A DNA stretch of 64,000 nucleotides from an uncultured Alphaproteobacteria bacterium (GCA_902602515.1 CACKRG010000006.1:1-64000), one strand, 5' to 3'; numbered from the stretch's first letter, positions 37,344 to 46,994 are shown. Translations and numbers: made by a program. The notes: generated from the sequence alone by a model not told the origin.

Positions 37344-38042
37344 ATGCAGAAAGTACTATTTATATTACATCAAAAAACTTCAGTACCCGGTGATATAGGT
37401 AACAAATTTAAAAATAGGGGATATAGTATTGAAATATGCAGACCTCCACTTGGAGATGAATTGCCATCAAACTTAATCAATTATTCATCTATTGTAGTTT
37501 TTGGATCACCAGGCAGTATAAATGATGATGAAGAATTTATAAAAAAAGAAATGCATTGGTTAAAAAATGTTATTGAATCTAATGTGCCTTTTCTTGGAAT
37601 ATGTTTTGGAGCCCAACTATTAGCTAAATATCTTGGTTCTGAAATTAAAACTAATACTAATGGAATTTCTGAAATTGGATTTTATAAAATTATACCAACT
37701 GAGATTGGTAAAGAGTTATTTAAATTTCAAGATACATTTTATCAATTTCATTCTGAAGGTTTCTCTTTACCCTCAGGTTGTGAGTTATTAGCTAGAGGAG
37801 ATATATTTAGTAATCAAGCTTTTAGATTTAAAAATTGTTATGCACTTCAATTTCATCCAGAAGTGAATTTAAGTTTACATATTCGTTGGATTTTTTTAGT
37901 TCTATTAAGAAATCCAAAAAAATTATTTGTTATTGGAGCTCAAAATATTTTTACCCAATTTTTTCTCAGATTTAAATATAATAAATCAATTTCAAATTGG
38001 CTTGATATGTTCATAGATCAATATCTTCTAAAAGAGAGATAA
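37344..38042 (+). CDS. Class I glutamine amidotransferase-like protein
   Basis: The triad parts are visible: nucleophile Cys in FLGICFGAQLLA, and His-Glu in LQFHPEVN; there is also FGSPGSINDD. This resembles stand-alone GMP synthase-like amidotransferases. The frame is open from a TTG at 37332, but the ATG at 37344 (MQKVLFILH) is the better start, giving 232 residues. A C-terminal tail of about 45 residues extends past the GATase fold. The partner or substrate is unknown. Confidence 0.85.
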   Translation: MQKVLFILHQKTSVPGDIGNKFKNRGYSIEICRPPLGDELPSNLINYSSIVVFGSPGSINDDEEFIKKEMHWLKNVIESNVPFLGICFGAQLLAKYLGSEIKTNTNGISEIGFYKIIPTEIGKELFKFQDTFYQFHSEGFSLPSGCELLARGDIFSNQAFRFKNCYALQFHPEVNLSLHIRWIFLVLLRNPKKLFVIGAQNIFTQFFLRFKYNKSISNWLDMFIDQYLLKER

Positions 38043-38050
38043 TTTTTACA

Positions 38051-38812
38051 TTGTTTAGAATCAATAAATTATTTTATTCACCTGTAAAATCTCTGTCCTT
38101 TTCTTCTGTAAAAAAATTAGAAATATTAAATAATATAGGCATAAAATTTGATAGAAACTTTGCATTCACAAGAGATTTAGATGATAACAAAATTAATTAT
38201 ATACTTAATAATCCTTTAGAAAGACAAATTATGAATTTTCTTTCATTAAAACATTTACCTGAATTAAATATATATAATTTTGATTTTGAAACTAATTTTC
38301 TTAGATTAAAAAAAAATAATAATACTATTCTATGCACAGATATTAATAATAAATTGGAAGTTGAAATTTTGTGTAAAAAAATACAAGAATTAATTCCAAA
38401 AATAAATAGAGTTAAATTAATACAAGACTCAATAAATCCTTTTTTTGATACAATGCCATCAAAAACAATATCTTTAATTAATCTTAATAGTATAAGAGAT
38501 TTTGAAATAAAGTTATCCCAAAAAGTAGAATTTGAAAGATTCAGAGGAAATATTTATATTGATGGACTTAATGCTTGGGATGAAAGAAATTTGGTTAACA
38601 GGATTTTAGTTATCAATGATGTTAAATTTAAAGTAATCAAAGAAATACCACGTTGTTCAGCAACTAATATTAAACCCAATTCCTCTCAATATAATCTATC
38701 AGTTCCAATATCTTTAAAAAAATTTTATAATCATATTAATTTAGGTATATATTTATTACCTCTAAACAATGGTAATATTAAATTAAATGATGAAATTTTT
38801 ATTAATGACTAA
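38051..38812 (+). CDS. MOSC domain protein
   Basis: The 253 residues open with the MOSC N-terminal barrel (INKLFYSPVKSLSF) and continue into a MOSC fold with FERFRGNIYIDGLNAWDERN and the conserved Cys in EIPRCSATNIKP. MOSC proteins carry sulfur or act in molybdenum enzyme steps such as N-hydroxylated compound reduction (mARC/YcbX type). The start is TTG, but no later codon keeps the N-terminal barrel. It overlaps the downstream permease gene. Confidence 0.85.
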   Translation: MFRINKLFYSPVKSLSFSSVKKLEILNNIGIKFDRNFAFTRDLDDNKINYILNNPLERQIMNFLSLKHLPELNIYNFDFETNFLRLKKNNNTILCTDINNKLEVEILCKKIQELIPKINRVKLIQDSINPFFDTMPSKTISLINLNSIRDFEIKLSQKVEFERFRGNIYIDGLNAWDERNLVNRILVINDVKFKVIKEIPRCSATNIKPNSSQYNLSVPISLKKFYNHINLGIYLLPLNNGNIKLNDEIFIND

Positions 38813-39929
38813 ATTTATTAATAAACACTCTGAAAAAATTACTGGTTATTTTTTTATACTACCTGCAGTAATAATAATTAGCTTATTTGGAATTTTTCCC
38901 GTTTTTTTTGGAATGTATATGAGTGTACATAAATGGAAAGTTTTTAAAGGGCGATTTTTAGGATTTGAGAATTATCAAAGAATACTTGGAGATATTCCTG
39001 CTTTTTGGTTATTTGTTTTGGGATTATTATTATTGATATTAAGTTATTGGTTGTGGAGTGAATTTAAAAATAAAGTAAAAAATAAAATCTATTTAGTATT
39101 ATTATCAATAGCAATTTTAATTTTTGGCATAATATTAATTAATATTAATTGGGAAAAAATGCTTTTAACGGGTGATGAAGACTATCTTTATTCTCTCATC
39201 TATACTTTTTATTATTCTTTTTTCACTATTATTTTTGAGGTTGGATTAGGATTAATAATTGCATTTGCTTTGTATCAAAAACTAGCTGGTAAACAATTCT
39301 TTCAAATGATTTTGCTATTTCCTTACATTACTCCAGCTGTAATGGGTGCTGCAGTATTTTTTTTAATATTTGGTAAAGCTGAAAATTCTTTTTTAAATCA
39401 ACTAATAGGCATATTTGGTTTTGAGCCTCAAATGTGGTTGTTTGATAAAAGGCCAATTACTGAAGTTTTATTTGGTATAAAAATAGAAGGTCTATTTGCT
39501 GGGCCAAGCTTAGCTCTAATGTCATCAATTATATATGGAATCTGGTCTTACACTGGTTATTATGCAATAATATTACTTGCTGGCTTATCAATAATTCCTT
39601 CAGATTTATACGAGGCTGCGAAAGCAGAAGGTGCTAATAGATGGCAAACATTTATTAAAATTACTATACCACTATTAATGCCTATTATATTTTTTCTAAT
39701 GTTGACTGGTTTTATAAATACTTTTCAAGCTTTTAATAGTATTTTTGTTATGCAAACTTCTTCTGCCGGAGATACAATGGATGTTGTTACGATAGAAATT
39801 TTTGATCATTTTTGGGGCAGGGTTAAATATGGTTATGCTGCAGCTGAAGGAGTGATTTTATTTATACTTCTAAATATTTTAGCAATATCACAATATGTAA
39901 TTTTTAGAAAAAGGTTAAGTTATGACTAA
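38805..39929 (+). CDS. Sugar ABC transporter permease (MalF-like)
   Basis: The EAA loop DLYEAAKAEGANRWQTFIKITIPLLMPI and the SAGDTMDVVTIEIFDHFWGR tail identify it as the first permease of a CUT1 carbohydrate importer. Between the first helix and the core lie two extra helices (about residues 66-115), so it is longer (374 residues) than the usual 290-310. The frame also allows ATG at 38787; I chose 38805 (MTKFINKHSE), which overlaps the MOSC gene by 8 bases. The next gene overlaps by 8. Confidence 0.9.
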   Translation: MTKFINKHSEKITGYFFILPAVIIISLFGIFPVFFGMYMSVHKWKVFKGRFLGFENYQRILGDIPAFWLFVLGLLLLILSYWLWSEFKNKVKNKIYLVLLSIAILIFGIILININWEKMLLTGDEDYLYSLIYTFYYSFFTIIFEVGLGLIIAFALYQKLAGKQFFQMILLFPYITPAVMGAAVFFLIFGKAENSFLNQLIGIFGFEPQMWLFDKRPITEVLFGIKIEGLFAGPSLALMSSIIYGIWSYTGYYAIILLAGLSIIPSDLYEAAKAEGANRWQTFIKITIPLLMPIIFFLMLTGFINTFQAFNSIFVMQTSSAGDTMDVVTIEIFDHFWGRVKYGYAAAEGVILFILLNILAISQYVIFRKRLSYD

Positions 39930-40767
39930 AATTATTAATGCAGAAACAAGGATACCTTATTTAATTTTATTAATAGTTTTTATTATTTCAATTTATCCAT
40001 TTTTTTACATGATCTCAACATCTTTGATGACAGCTGGTGAAGCATCAAATCAATATTTATTTCCTAAAAAATTTATGTTTGAAAATTATTATGAAGTTTG
40101 GACATCTAATAGATTTCAACGCTATACATTTAATAGTTTAATAATAAGTTCAATAATTGTAATTGGTGTTTTATTAACCAGTATTCCAGCAGCGTATTCT
40201 TTTGCTAAAATAGAATTCCCATTTAAAAATATCATATTTTATATGTTGTTACTTTCATTGATGATTCCAGAAATAATTACACTATTACCTCACTTATTAA
40301 TTATTAGAGGGGAAATTATTCCATTGCCATTCGGGCCTTCTTGGATGAATACTCTTCAAGGTTTAACAGTTCCATTTATGGGAAATATCTTTGTAATTTT
40401 CTTATTAAGACAATATTTTAAAAAGATACCAAATGAACTCTGGGATGCTGCTAGACTTGATGGATCTTCTCATTTAAATTTTTTACTCAAGGTAGTAATT
40501 CCAATGAGCAAACCTATTATTGTGACGGTTTCTCTATTTACCTTTATAATAGCCTGGAATAGTTTTGCGTGGCCTTTACTTATATTGACTCGAGATGATT
40601 GGTATCCTGTAACAGTTTCTATTTATAGTTTTGTGAGGGAGGTTGGACCTAATTTTAATTTATTGATGGCAGCTTGCTTAATTGCAATTTTCCCAATTTT
40701 ATTATTATACTTTTTTACTCAGAAGTTATTCATAGAAAGTATATCAAACTTTGGATTAAAAGAATAA
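39922..40767 (+). CDS. Sugar ABC transporter permease (MalG-like)
   Basis: The 281 residues hold six helices and the EAA-type loop NELWDAARLDGSSHLNFLLKVVIPMSKPII, the second permease of the CUT1 importer. The early SLMTAGEASNQYLFPKKFMFENYYEVW is the usual MalG periplasmic loop. It pairs with the preceding permease to form the channel. The binding protein follows after a 58-bp gap with its own ribosome site. Confidence 0.93.
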   Translation: MTKIINAETRIPYLILLIVFIISIYPFFYMISTSLMTAGEASNQYLFPKKFMFENYYEVWTSNRFQRYTFNSLIISSIIVIGVLLTSIPAAYSFAKIEFPFKNIIFYMLLLSLMIPEIITLLPHLLIIRGEIIPLPFGPSWMNTLQGLTVPFMGNIFVIFLLRQYFKKIPNELWDAARLDGSSHLNFLLKVVIPMSKPIIVTVSLFTFIIAWNSFAWPLLILTRDDWYPVTVSIYSFVREVGPNFNLLMAACLIAIFPILLLYFFTQKLFIESISNFGLKE

Positions 40768-40825
40768 TTTTTGTAACAAAATTTTAACTTTACCTTTATA
40801 TTAGTAAAATTTTTATGGGGTGATT

Positions 40826-42160
40826 ATGAAATTTTATAAATATATTTTAAATTTCTTCTTAGCTTCTTTATTTTTTATTTCTTCTCAAACATTCGCAATT
40901 ACTGCACAAGATATTGAAAATGCAGATCCTTCAGATCAAACTGTTGAATTCTGGGTACAATACTCTGATGAAAGATTAGATGCAATGATGGCAAGAGCTG
41001 AAAGATTTGAAGCTGAAACAGGAATAAAAGTTAATGTTGTTCACAAAGGTCATTATGGAAAAGTTCAATCTGCTATGATGTCTGCTGCAGGAACAAAAGA
41101 TATAGCAGATGTTGCAAGAGGTTATGGTAATGCTGCTGCAGATATGTACTTAATTGGTGCTTCAATTGATCAAAATATTTTAGCAAATAGTAAAAAGTGG
41201 GGTGTTTCTCAAGATGATATAGCGGATTGGGGAGCAAACTGGACTGTTGGCTTTTCACCATATTTTGATGGAAATCCAAAACTTCTACATGAAGTTGGAA
41301 AATCAATAGAGATTCTTTATTTCAATTCAGATTGGTTAAAGGAACTAGGTTTGGATGTACCTAAAACACCTGCAGATTTTGCAAAAGCAGCATGTGCTGC
41401 GACTAATCAAGATTATAGTGGTAAGATGGGTGAAGATGTTCCAAGTTATGGATATGAAATAGATACCGATGCAAGTAATTTTGCAGCATGGGTTTTTGCC
41501 CATGGAGGTGATGTATTTGATTATGATAATGGTCAGTATATTTATAATGGCCCTAAAGCTATTGAAGCTATGGAATTTATTCAAGGTATGGCCAATAAAG
41601 GATGTGCAATAGTTGCAAGGGGTAAGTACACTGATCAGCAATACTTAGGTCAGGGTTCTGTCTTATTTGCTGCAGGTTCCACCTCAGGTATTACCTATTT
41701 CCAGAAGGCCATTGAAGAGGGTTATAATGGTAATTGGGATGTAGCTCCATTATCTTATACAACTAGTGAACCAGTCCTTAACTTATATGGCGGTGGCTTA
41801 ATTATGGGAAATTCAGGTGATGCTAATAGAATGGTGGCAGCATATCAGTGGATGAAATATATTTCCAATACTGAGAATTCAGCAGTTTGGTCTACTGAAA
41901 GTGGATATGGTTTTGTTAGAACCTCTTCTGCTGATCATCCATTAATTGCTGAAAAAAGAGCTGAATTACCTCAATATGACAAGTCATTAACAATGGTTCA
42001 ATACGGCAAAGGTGAACCATCAGTTCCTGGTTATTATTCAGTTAGAGGTGAGGTTGAAAAAGCTTATGCAGCAATCATTAACGGTGATGATATTATTTCA
42101 ACATTAAATCAATTAAATGAAGATGCTAATGCAATATTAGCTGATGCAACCGCAGAGTAA
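40826..42160 (+). CDS. Sugar ABC transporter substrate-binding protein
   Basis: This is a CUT1 extracellular binding protein with a signal peptide (cleaved around TFAIT) and the fold markers VEFWVQYSDERLDAMMARAERFEAETGIKV, EILYFNSDWLKELGLDVPKTPADF and YGGGLIMGN. The start is the ATG at 40826 behind a GGGGTG ribosome site, in frame with a GTG at 40820. The protein has 444 residues. The substrate is likely a sugar, glycoside or polyol. There is no ATPase gene in the cluster, and a strong terminator follows. Confidence 0.9.
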   Translation: MKFYKYILNFFLASLFFISSQTFAITAQDIENADPSDQTVEFWVQYSDERLDAMMARAERFEAETGIKVNVVHKGHYGKVQSAMMSAAGTKDIADVARGYGNAAADMYLIGASIDQNILANSKKWGVSQDDIADWGANWTVGFSPYFDGNPKLLHEVGKSIEILYFNSDWLKELGLDVPKTPADFAKAACAATNQDYSGKMGEDVPSYGYEIDTDASNFAAWVFAHGGDVFDYDNGQYIYNGPKAIEAMEFIQGMANKGCAIVARGKYTDQQYLGQGSVLFAAGSTSGITYFQKAIEEGYNGNWDVAPLSYTTSEPVLNLYGGGLIMGNSGDANRMVAAYQWMKYISNTENSAVWSTESGYGFVRTSSADHPLIAEKRAELPQYDKSLTMVQYGKGEPSVPGYYSVRGEVEKAYAAIINGDDIISTLNQLNEDANAILADATAE

Positions 42161-42181
42161 TTTAATTAATTTACTTTTATT

Positions 42182-42208
42182 AAGGGTGGTTTATACCACC
42201 CTTTTTTT
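42182..42208 (+). terminator. Rho-independent terminator after the sugar ABC operon
   Basis: The stem AAGGGTGGT (42182-42190) and ACCACCCTT (42195-42203) has a TTAT loop and is followed by a T-run to 42208. It ends the binding-protein transcript. The next gene's ATG starts at 42209, touching the T-run. Confidence 0.94.
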
Positions 42209-42769
42209 ATGATAGTAGTTTGCTCCCTTAATGATTTATCTAATGTCTGTGCAAGTATACTGCCAAAATATCTTATATCAGTAATTGACCCAGGATATGC
42301 ACCAGAAACACCCAAGAGTGTAAAAAATCATTTAAAGTTAGGATTTGATGATATTATTGAAATTAGTAGCAATAACAAAATATTTCGATTGAATACTGAT
42401 GAAATACCACAAATTCTTCCTGGTGAAGATCATATAAATTCAATAGCTAATTTTACTTCTTCATATAATTATGATGAAGATATTGTTATTCATTGTTGGT
42501 GCGGTGTCTCAAGATCAATGGCAACAGCTACCTATTTGCTATGTAGAGAAAACAAAACTAATATTGAAAATACAATTAAATATATTCGTAATCTTGCCCC
42601 TCATGCAAACCCAAACAAATTAATGATAAAACACTTTGAAAAAAAATTAGGTGTTAACAATCAAATCTCTAACACATTTTTAAAATTACCTTACACTAAA
42701 ACATACGATTGTTCTTCAAATTTTGCACCTGTTACTTTATTTGATATAAAAGACATTGAGAATAACTAA
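42209..42769 (+). CDS. Protein tyrosine phosphatase-like protein
   Basis: The 186 residues contain the CX5R active site in VIHCWCGVSRSMATA (Cys, then Arg), with GEDHINSIANF before it and a helical C-terminal region. It resembles the tyrosine/dual-specificity phosphatase group found next to purine or lipid genes in alphaproteobacteria. The start MIVVCSLNDLSNV matches family N-termini, although it immediately follows a terminator and has no ribosome site. It overlaps apt by one base. Confidence 0.85.
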   Translation: MIVVCSLNDLSNVCASILPKYLISVIDPGYAPETPKSVKNHLKLGFDDIIEISSNNKIFRLNTDEIPQILPGEDHINSIANFTSSYNYDEDIVIHCWCGVSRSMATATYLLCRENKTNIENTIKYIRNLAPHANPNKLMIKHFEKKLGVNNQISNTFLKLPYTKTYDCSSNFAPVTLFDIKDIENN

Positions 42770-43284
42770 TGAAAGAATACGTTCGAACCATTGCGGATTA
42801 TCCTGTTGAAGGAATTCAATTCAGGGATATTACGACATTATTGCAAAATGCAGGACACTTTAAACAAGTTATTGATGACATGGTGCAACCATGGAAAAAT
42901 AAAAAAATAGATGCAGTCTTAAGTATAGAATCACGTGGTTTTATAATGGCAGGTGCATTAGCTTATTTTTTAAATGCAGCATTTGTTCCTTTAAGAAAAC
43001 CTCATAAACTGCCATTTGATACTTTCAAAGTTGCATATGATTTAGAATATGGAACAACCGAAATGCATATTCATACTGATGCTTTAGAAGATCATAAAGA
43101 TTTACTTATTATTGATGATCTTTTAGCCACCGGTGGAACTGCACTCGCAGCAGTAGAATTAATAAATAAGTTTCAGGATAAAAATATTGTTGGAGCAGGC
43201 TTTATAATAAATTTACCTGAATTAAATGGTGATAAAAAATTAATTGAAAAAGGAATTGAGATACATTCATTAATGGAGTTTTAA
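42769..43284 (+). CDS. apt: Adenine phosphoribosyltransferase
   Basis: The 171 residues start VRTIADYPVEGIQFRDITTLL, as in Apt, and end with the PRPP-binding LLIIDDLLATGGTALAAVELI. ESRGFIMAGALAY holds the flexible-loop side. It makes AMP from adenine and PRPP. The stop and the next start share bases at 43284/43285, so translation is coupled to the thiolase gene. Confidence 0.96.
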   Translation: MKEYVRTIADYPVEGIQFRDITTLLQNAGHFKQVIDDMVQPWKNKKIDAVLSIESRGFIMAGALAYFLNAAFVPLRKPHKLPFDTFKVAYDLEYGTTEMHIHTDALEDHKDLLIIDDLLATGGTALAAVELINKFQDKNIVGAGFIINLPELNGDKKLIEKGIEIHSLMEF

Positions 43285-44424
43285 ATGAGAAATGCAGTTA
43301 TTGTGGGTTACAAAAGATCACCATTCACTTTTGCTCGTAAAGGTGAAATGTCAAACATAAGACCCGAAGATATTCTGTCACAAACAATAAATCAATTACT
43401 TAATGAAATACAAATAAATAAAAATGATATAGAGGATATCATTACTGGTTGTGCGTATCCTGAAGGAGCACAAGGAAATAATATTGCTAAAATTGTTTCA
43501 TTCATGACAGATATGCCAGAACATGTAGCAGGTATGACAGTTAATAGATGGTGCGGCTCTTCAATGCAAGCTATTCACGATGCAACTGGAGCTATTGCAA
43601 TTAATTCTGGAGATGTTTTTTTATGTTGTGGTGTAGAAAGTATGACATTTATACCTATGAATGGATTAACTTACGATCCTCATCCACAATTAAGTAAAGA
43701 TAATCCAAATGTATATATGTCTATGGGTATTACAGCTGAAAATGTTGCAAAAAAATTTGATATTTCTCGAAAAGAGCAACAAGATTTTGCTATTAGTAGT
43801 CATTCTAAAGCTAATTCAGCTAGAGAATCAAACGTGTTCGACAACGAAATTGTTCCCATTACAAATAATGATCAAATAATTAATAAAGATGGAGGAATTC
43901 GTCCAAACACCTCACATGAAATTTTAGATGGGTTAAAACTTGTTTTTGATGAAAATGGAACAGTTACAGCTGGTACAGCTTCACCATTAACAGATGGAGC
44001 ATCAGCAGTAATTGTGTGTGAAGAAGAATATGCAAAAAAAAATAATCTAAATATTTTAGCTCGTATCAAATCTACAGCAGTAGTCGGTTGTCCACCAGAA
44101 TTAATGGGTCTTGGCCCAATTAATGCATCTAAAAAAGCTCTAAAAAGAGCTAATTTATCTATTTCCGATATTGATATTGTGGAACTAAATGAGGCATTTG
44201 CTTCTCAATCTTTAGCATGTATTAAAGAATTAAATATGGACATAAATAAAGTAAATATCCATGGTGGAGCAATAGCATTAGGCCATCCTTTAGGAGCTAC
44301 TGGAGCAAGGATTACAGGAAAAGTTGCATCTTTATTGCAAAATAATAATAAAAAGTATGGATTAGCGACACAATGTATTGGTTTAGGTCAAGGTATTGCA
44401 ACTGTGTTAGAAAATATTAATTAA
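43285..44424 (+). CDS. Acetyl-CoA acyltransferase (thiolase)
   Basis: The 379 residues carry the thiolase nucleophile in NRWCGSSMQAIH, the HGGAIALGHPLGATGAR region, and a second catalytic Cys in QCIGLGQGIATV, where Leu replaces the second Gly of the usual CIGGGQG. Such thiolases cleave 3-ketoacyl-CoA to acetyl-CoA. Directly after it sits an acyl-CoA dehydrogenase, so fatty-acid beta-oxidation is likely; the enoyl-CoA hydratase/FadB is not here. Confidence 0.93.
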   Translation: MRNAVIVGYKRSPFTFARKGEMSNIRPEDILSQTINQLLNEIQINKNDIEDIITGCAYPEGAQGNNIAKIVSFMTDMPEHVAGMTVNRWCGSSMQAIHDATGAIAINSGDVFLCCGVESMTFIPMNGLTYDPHPQLSKDNPNVYMSMGITAENVAKKFDISRKEQQDFAISSHSKANSARESNVFDNEIVPITNNDQIINKDGGIRPNTSHEILDGLKLVFDENGTVTAGTASPLTDGASAVIVCEEEYAKKNNLNILARIKSTAVVGCPPELMGLGPINASKKALKRANLSISDIDIVELNEAFASQSLACIKELNMDINKVNIHGGAIALGHPLGATGARITGKVASLLQNNNKKYGLATQCIGLGQGIATVLENIN

Positions 44425-44429
44425 ATAAT

Positions 44430-46205
44430 ATGCAAATTTATAAAACACCCCTTCGCGAGTTTAAATTTTTAATTGAAGATTTTTTAAATCTAAAGGAAAG
44501 TTTAACATTAAAAAAATTAGATTTAGAAACAAGTGATCTAATGCTTATAATTGAAGAAGCAGCAAAACTATGTGAAGAGACTTTACTCCCACTTAATCAA
44601 AGTGGAGATAGTGAAGGATGTTCATTTAATAATGGAGTTGTGACTGCGCCAAAAGGATTTAGGGAAGCTTATAAAACTTTTTCTGAAAATGGTTGGCAGG
44701 GACTTAAAGTAAAAGAAGAATTTGGTGGTCAAAATTTACCTTATATTATGAATATGATTTTAGATGAAATGATAAGCTCTACTAATATGTCATTTGGTCT
44801 TTATCCTGGTCTTACAGCAAATGCTATCGATGCAATTGAAAAAAGTGCTAATGAAGATTTGAAAAATACTTATTTGCCAAATTTAACTAGTGGCAAGTGG
44901 ACGGGCACAATGAACTTAACTGAACCTCAATGTGGAACAGATCTTGGCTTAAGTAAAACAATGGCAACACCGTTAGATGATGGAAGTTATAGTATTACTG
45001 GAACAAAAATTTTTATTACATGTGGAGAACATGATCTTAGTGATAATATTATTCATTTAGTATTAGCAAGAACACCAAATGCGCCCCCTGGTATAAAAGG
45101 TATAAGTTTATTCTTGGTTCCTAAATTTTTACCAAATGAAAGTGGTGATTTTATTGAAAGAAATAAAGTTGAATGTGGGTCAATAGAGAAGAAGATGGGT
45201 ATTCATGCTAGTCCAACTTGTGTAATGCATTACAATGAAGCTAAGGGCTGGCTAGTAGGCGATATTAATAAAGGAATGAGAGCGATGTTTATAATGATGA
45301 ATGGAGCTCGTTTGTTTGTAGGGATACAAGGCTTAGGTTTATCAGAAACTGCCTATCAATCAGCACTTTATTATTCTAAAGAGCGTTTACAAGGAAAATT
45401 ATCTTCCAGTAATCAAGTTGCTGATCCCATAATTGTTCATCCCGAAATAAGAAAAAATTTATTGTATATAAAATCGATTAATGAAGCGGTTAGAGGTTTG
45501 ACTTTATTAGCTGGAAATCACTTTGATAATATTGAATATTCTTCAGATGACAAAGAAAAGAAATTGTCTGAAAATTTTATTGCACTCATGACACCAATTA
45601 TTAAATCATATGCATCAGATAAATCTGTAGAAAATACAAACAGAGCCATGCAAATCTATGGAGGTCATGGTTTTATAACTGATCATGGAATGGAGCAATT
45701 AGTAAGAGATGCTAGAATTACAACAATCTACGAAGGAACAAACGGTATTCAAGCTCTAGATTTGATAGGAAGAAAATTGCAAATTGATAATGGTGCATTA
45801 TTTAATGATTTTTTTACGATGATAGATACCTATCAAGTTAAAATTAATAATAATCAAGATATGAAAAAATATATTGATTTATTTATGCCCTCTTATGATT
45901 CTTACAAAAGTATTTTTGAATATATTAAATCGTTAAATGATGAAAACGAGATTAATTCTCATGCTGTAGAATTTTTAAATTTATCATCTTTGATTTCTCT
46001 AGGTTATATCTGGTTACAGTATATAGAAATATCATTAGCAAAATTAAAAAAGAAAGATGAAAGTTTTTATAAATCCAAAATTGAGACTGGTAACTTCTTT
46101 TTAACTAAATTATTAGGAGAAACACAAGTTCTTTGTCAAAATATAAAATCTGGTGGAAAATACTATAACGATTATGATGATAAGTATTTTGAAACAGCAA
46201 TCTAA
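44430..46205 (+). CDS. Acyl-CoA dehydrogenase, long DmdC/FadE type
   Basis: This 591-residue acyl-CoA dehydrogenase of the long form opens MQIYKTPLREFKFLIEDFL, with MNLTEPQCGTDLGLSKT as the FAD motif, MQIYGGHGFITDHGMEQLVRDARITTIYEGTNGIQALDLIGRK as the flavin and catalytic Glu region, and an extra C-terminal domain. The same architecture includes DmdC (methylmercaptopropionyl-CoA dehydrogenase) and medium/long-chain enzymes; which one cannot be decided here. It follows the thiolase by five bases. Confidence 0.9.
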   Translation: MQIYKTPLREFKFLIEDFLNLKESLTLKKLDLETSDLMLIIEEAAKLCEETLLPLNQSGDSEGCSFNNGVVTAPKGFREAYKTFSENGWQGLKVKEEFGGQNLPYIMNMILDEMISSTNMSFGLYPGLTANAIDAIEKSANEDLKNTYLPNLTSGKWTGTMNLTEPQCGTDLGLSKTMATPLDDGSYSITGTKIFITCGEHDLSDNIIHLVLARTPNAPPGIKGISLFLVPKFLPNESGDFIERNKVECGSIEKKMGIHASPTCVMHYNEAKGWLVGDINKGMRAMFIMMNGARLFVGIQGLGLSETAYQSALYYSKERLQGKLSSSNQVADPIIVHPEIRKNLLYIKSINEAVRGLTLLAGNHFDNIEYSSDDKEKKLSENFIALMTPIIKSYASDKSVENTNRAMQIYGGHGFITDHGMEQLVRDARITTIYEGTNGIQALDLIGRKLQIDNGALFNDFFTMIDTYQVKINNNQDMKKYIDLFMPSYDSYKSIFEYIKSLNDENEINSHAVEFLNLSSLISLGYIWLQYIEISLAKLKKKDESFYKSKIETGNFFLTKLLGETQVLCQNIKSGGKYYNDYDDKYFETAI

Positions 46206-46510
46206 TGACTATAAAAATTTATAAACCTTCAAAAACTTCTATGCAGTCAGGTTTTAAAAAAACTAAACTATGGCTTGCAGAATATATATCTGAAGTAGAA
46301 AAAGTAAAAGATACATTAATGGGCTGGAATAGCTCACTTGATACTAAGTCTCAAATTAAACTTTTTTTTGATACAAAAGAACAAGCAATAGATTGGGCAA
46401 AAAAAAATAATTATCAATATTTTGTCGAAGAACCAAAGAAAAGAAAAATTAAACCTAAAAGTTATGCCTCAAATTTTGATACAAATAGAAAAGAGCCTTG
46501 GACACATTAA
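46205..46510 (+). CDS. NADH:ubiquinone oxidoreductase NDUFS4-like accessory subunit
   Basis: The 101 residues align with the NDUFS4/ETC complex I subunit family: IKIYKPSKTSMQSG at the start, then WLAEYISE, MGWNSSLDTKSQIKLFFDTKEQAIDWAKKNNYQYFVEEP, and a basic ending with RKEPWTH. It is an accessory subunit of alphaproteobacterial and mitochondrial complex I. It overlaps the acyl-CoA dehydrogenase by one base and precedes tRNA-Arg. Confidence 0.92.
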   Translation: MTIKIYKPSKTSMQSGFKKTKLWLAEYISEVEKVKDTLMGWNSSLDTKSQIKLFFDTKEQAIDWAKKNNYQYFVEEPKKRKIKPKSYASNFDTNRKEPWTH

Positions 46511-46557
46511 GTATAATTTCTTTCTTTATTTTTTAGACTATGATAAATGAAAATCAA

Positions 46558-46633
46558 GCGCCCGTAGCTCAGTGGATAGAGCAACCGCCTTCTAAGCGGT
46601 AGGTCAAATGTTCGAATCATTTCGGGCGCGCCA
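46558..46633 (+). tRNA. tRNA-Arg (UCU)
   Basis: The acceptor stem GCGCCCG/CGGGCGC, anticodon stem ACCGC/GCGGT with loop CTTCTAA (anticodon UCU), and T-loop TTCGAAT are intact. Discriminator G is at 46630 and CCA is encoded (46631-46633). A TATAAT-like box is at 46512-46517. It marks the left border of the inositol gene group. Confidence 0.97.
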
Positions 46634-46649
46634 ATGAATAAGGAACTCT

Positions 46650-46991
46650 ATGATGCATAATGTTAAATGTCATTGCGGTGCGGTAGAATTAGAGGTTAAT
46701 AATGATCTTGATATTATTAAACAATGTAATTGTTCAATTTGTAAAAGAAAAAACGCTAAAATGGCAATGGTATCTAAGGAATCTCTATCAATTATAAAAG
46801 GAAAAGAATATTTAACTTCATATAAATTTAACACAATGATAGCTGAACATTTCTTTTGTAAAATTTGTGGCATTTATACTCATCATTATAGAAGAAGTGA
46901 TCCAAATGGTGCTGCAGTAAATATTGGCTGTATTGATGCAATTGATCCTTTTGAATACAAAGCTGATTTTATTGATATGAAGAATAAATAA
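46650..46991 (+). CDS. GFA-family zinc protein (glutathione-dependent formaldehyde-activating type)
   Basis: The 113 residues hold zinc cysteines arranged as in the GFA fold: CHCGAVEL, CNCSICKR and FCKICGIYTHHY, then GAAVNIGCID. The family is named for S-hydroxymethylglutathione formation, but most members are of unknown function, and that assignment has been questioned. Two ATGs (46650 and 46653) are possible. It precedes iolC by 3 bases. Confidence 0.85.
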   Translation: MMHNVKCHCGAVELEVNNDLDIIKQCNCSICKRKNAKMAMVSKESLSIIKGKEYLTSYKFNTMIAEHFFCKICGIYTHHYRRSDPNGAAVNIGCIDAIDPFEYKADFIDMKNK

Positions 46992-46994
46992 TTT

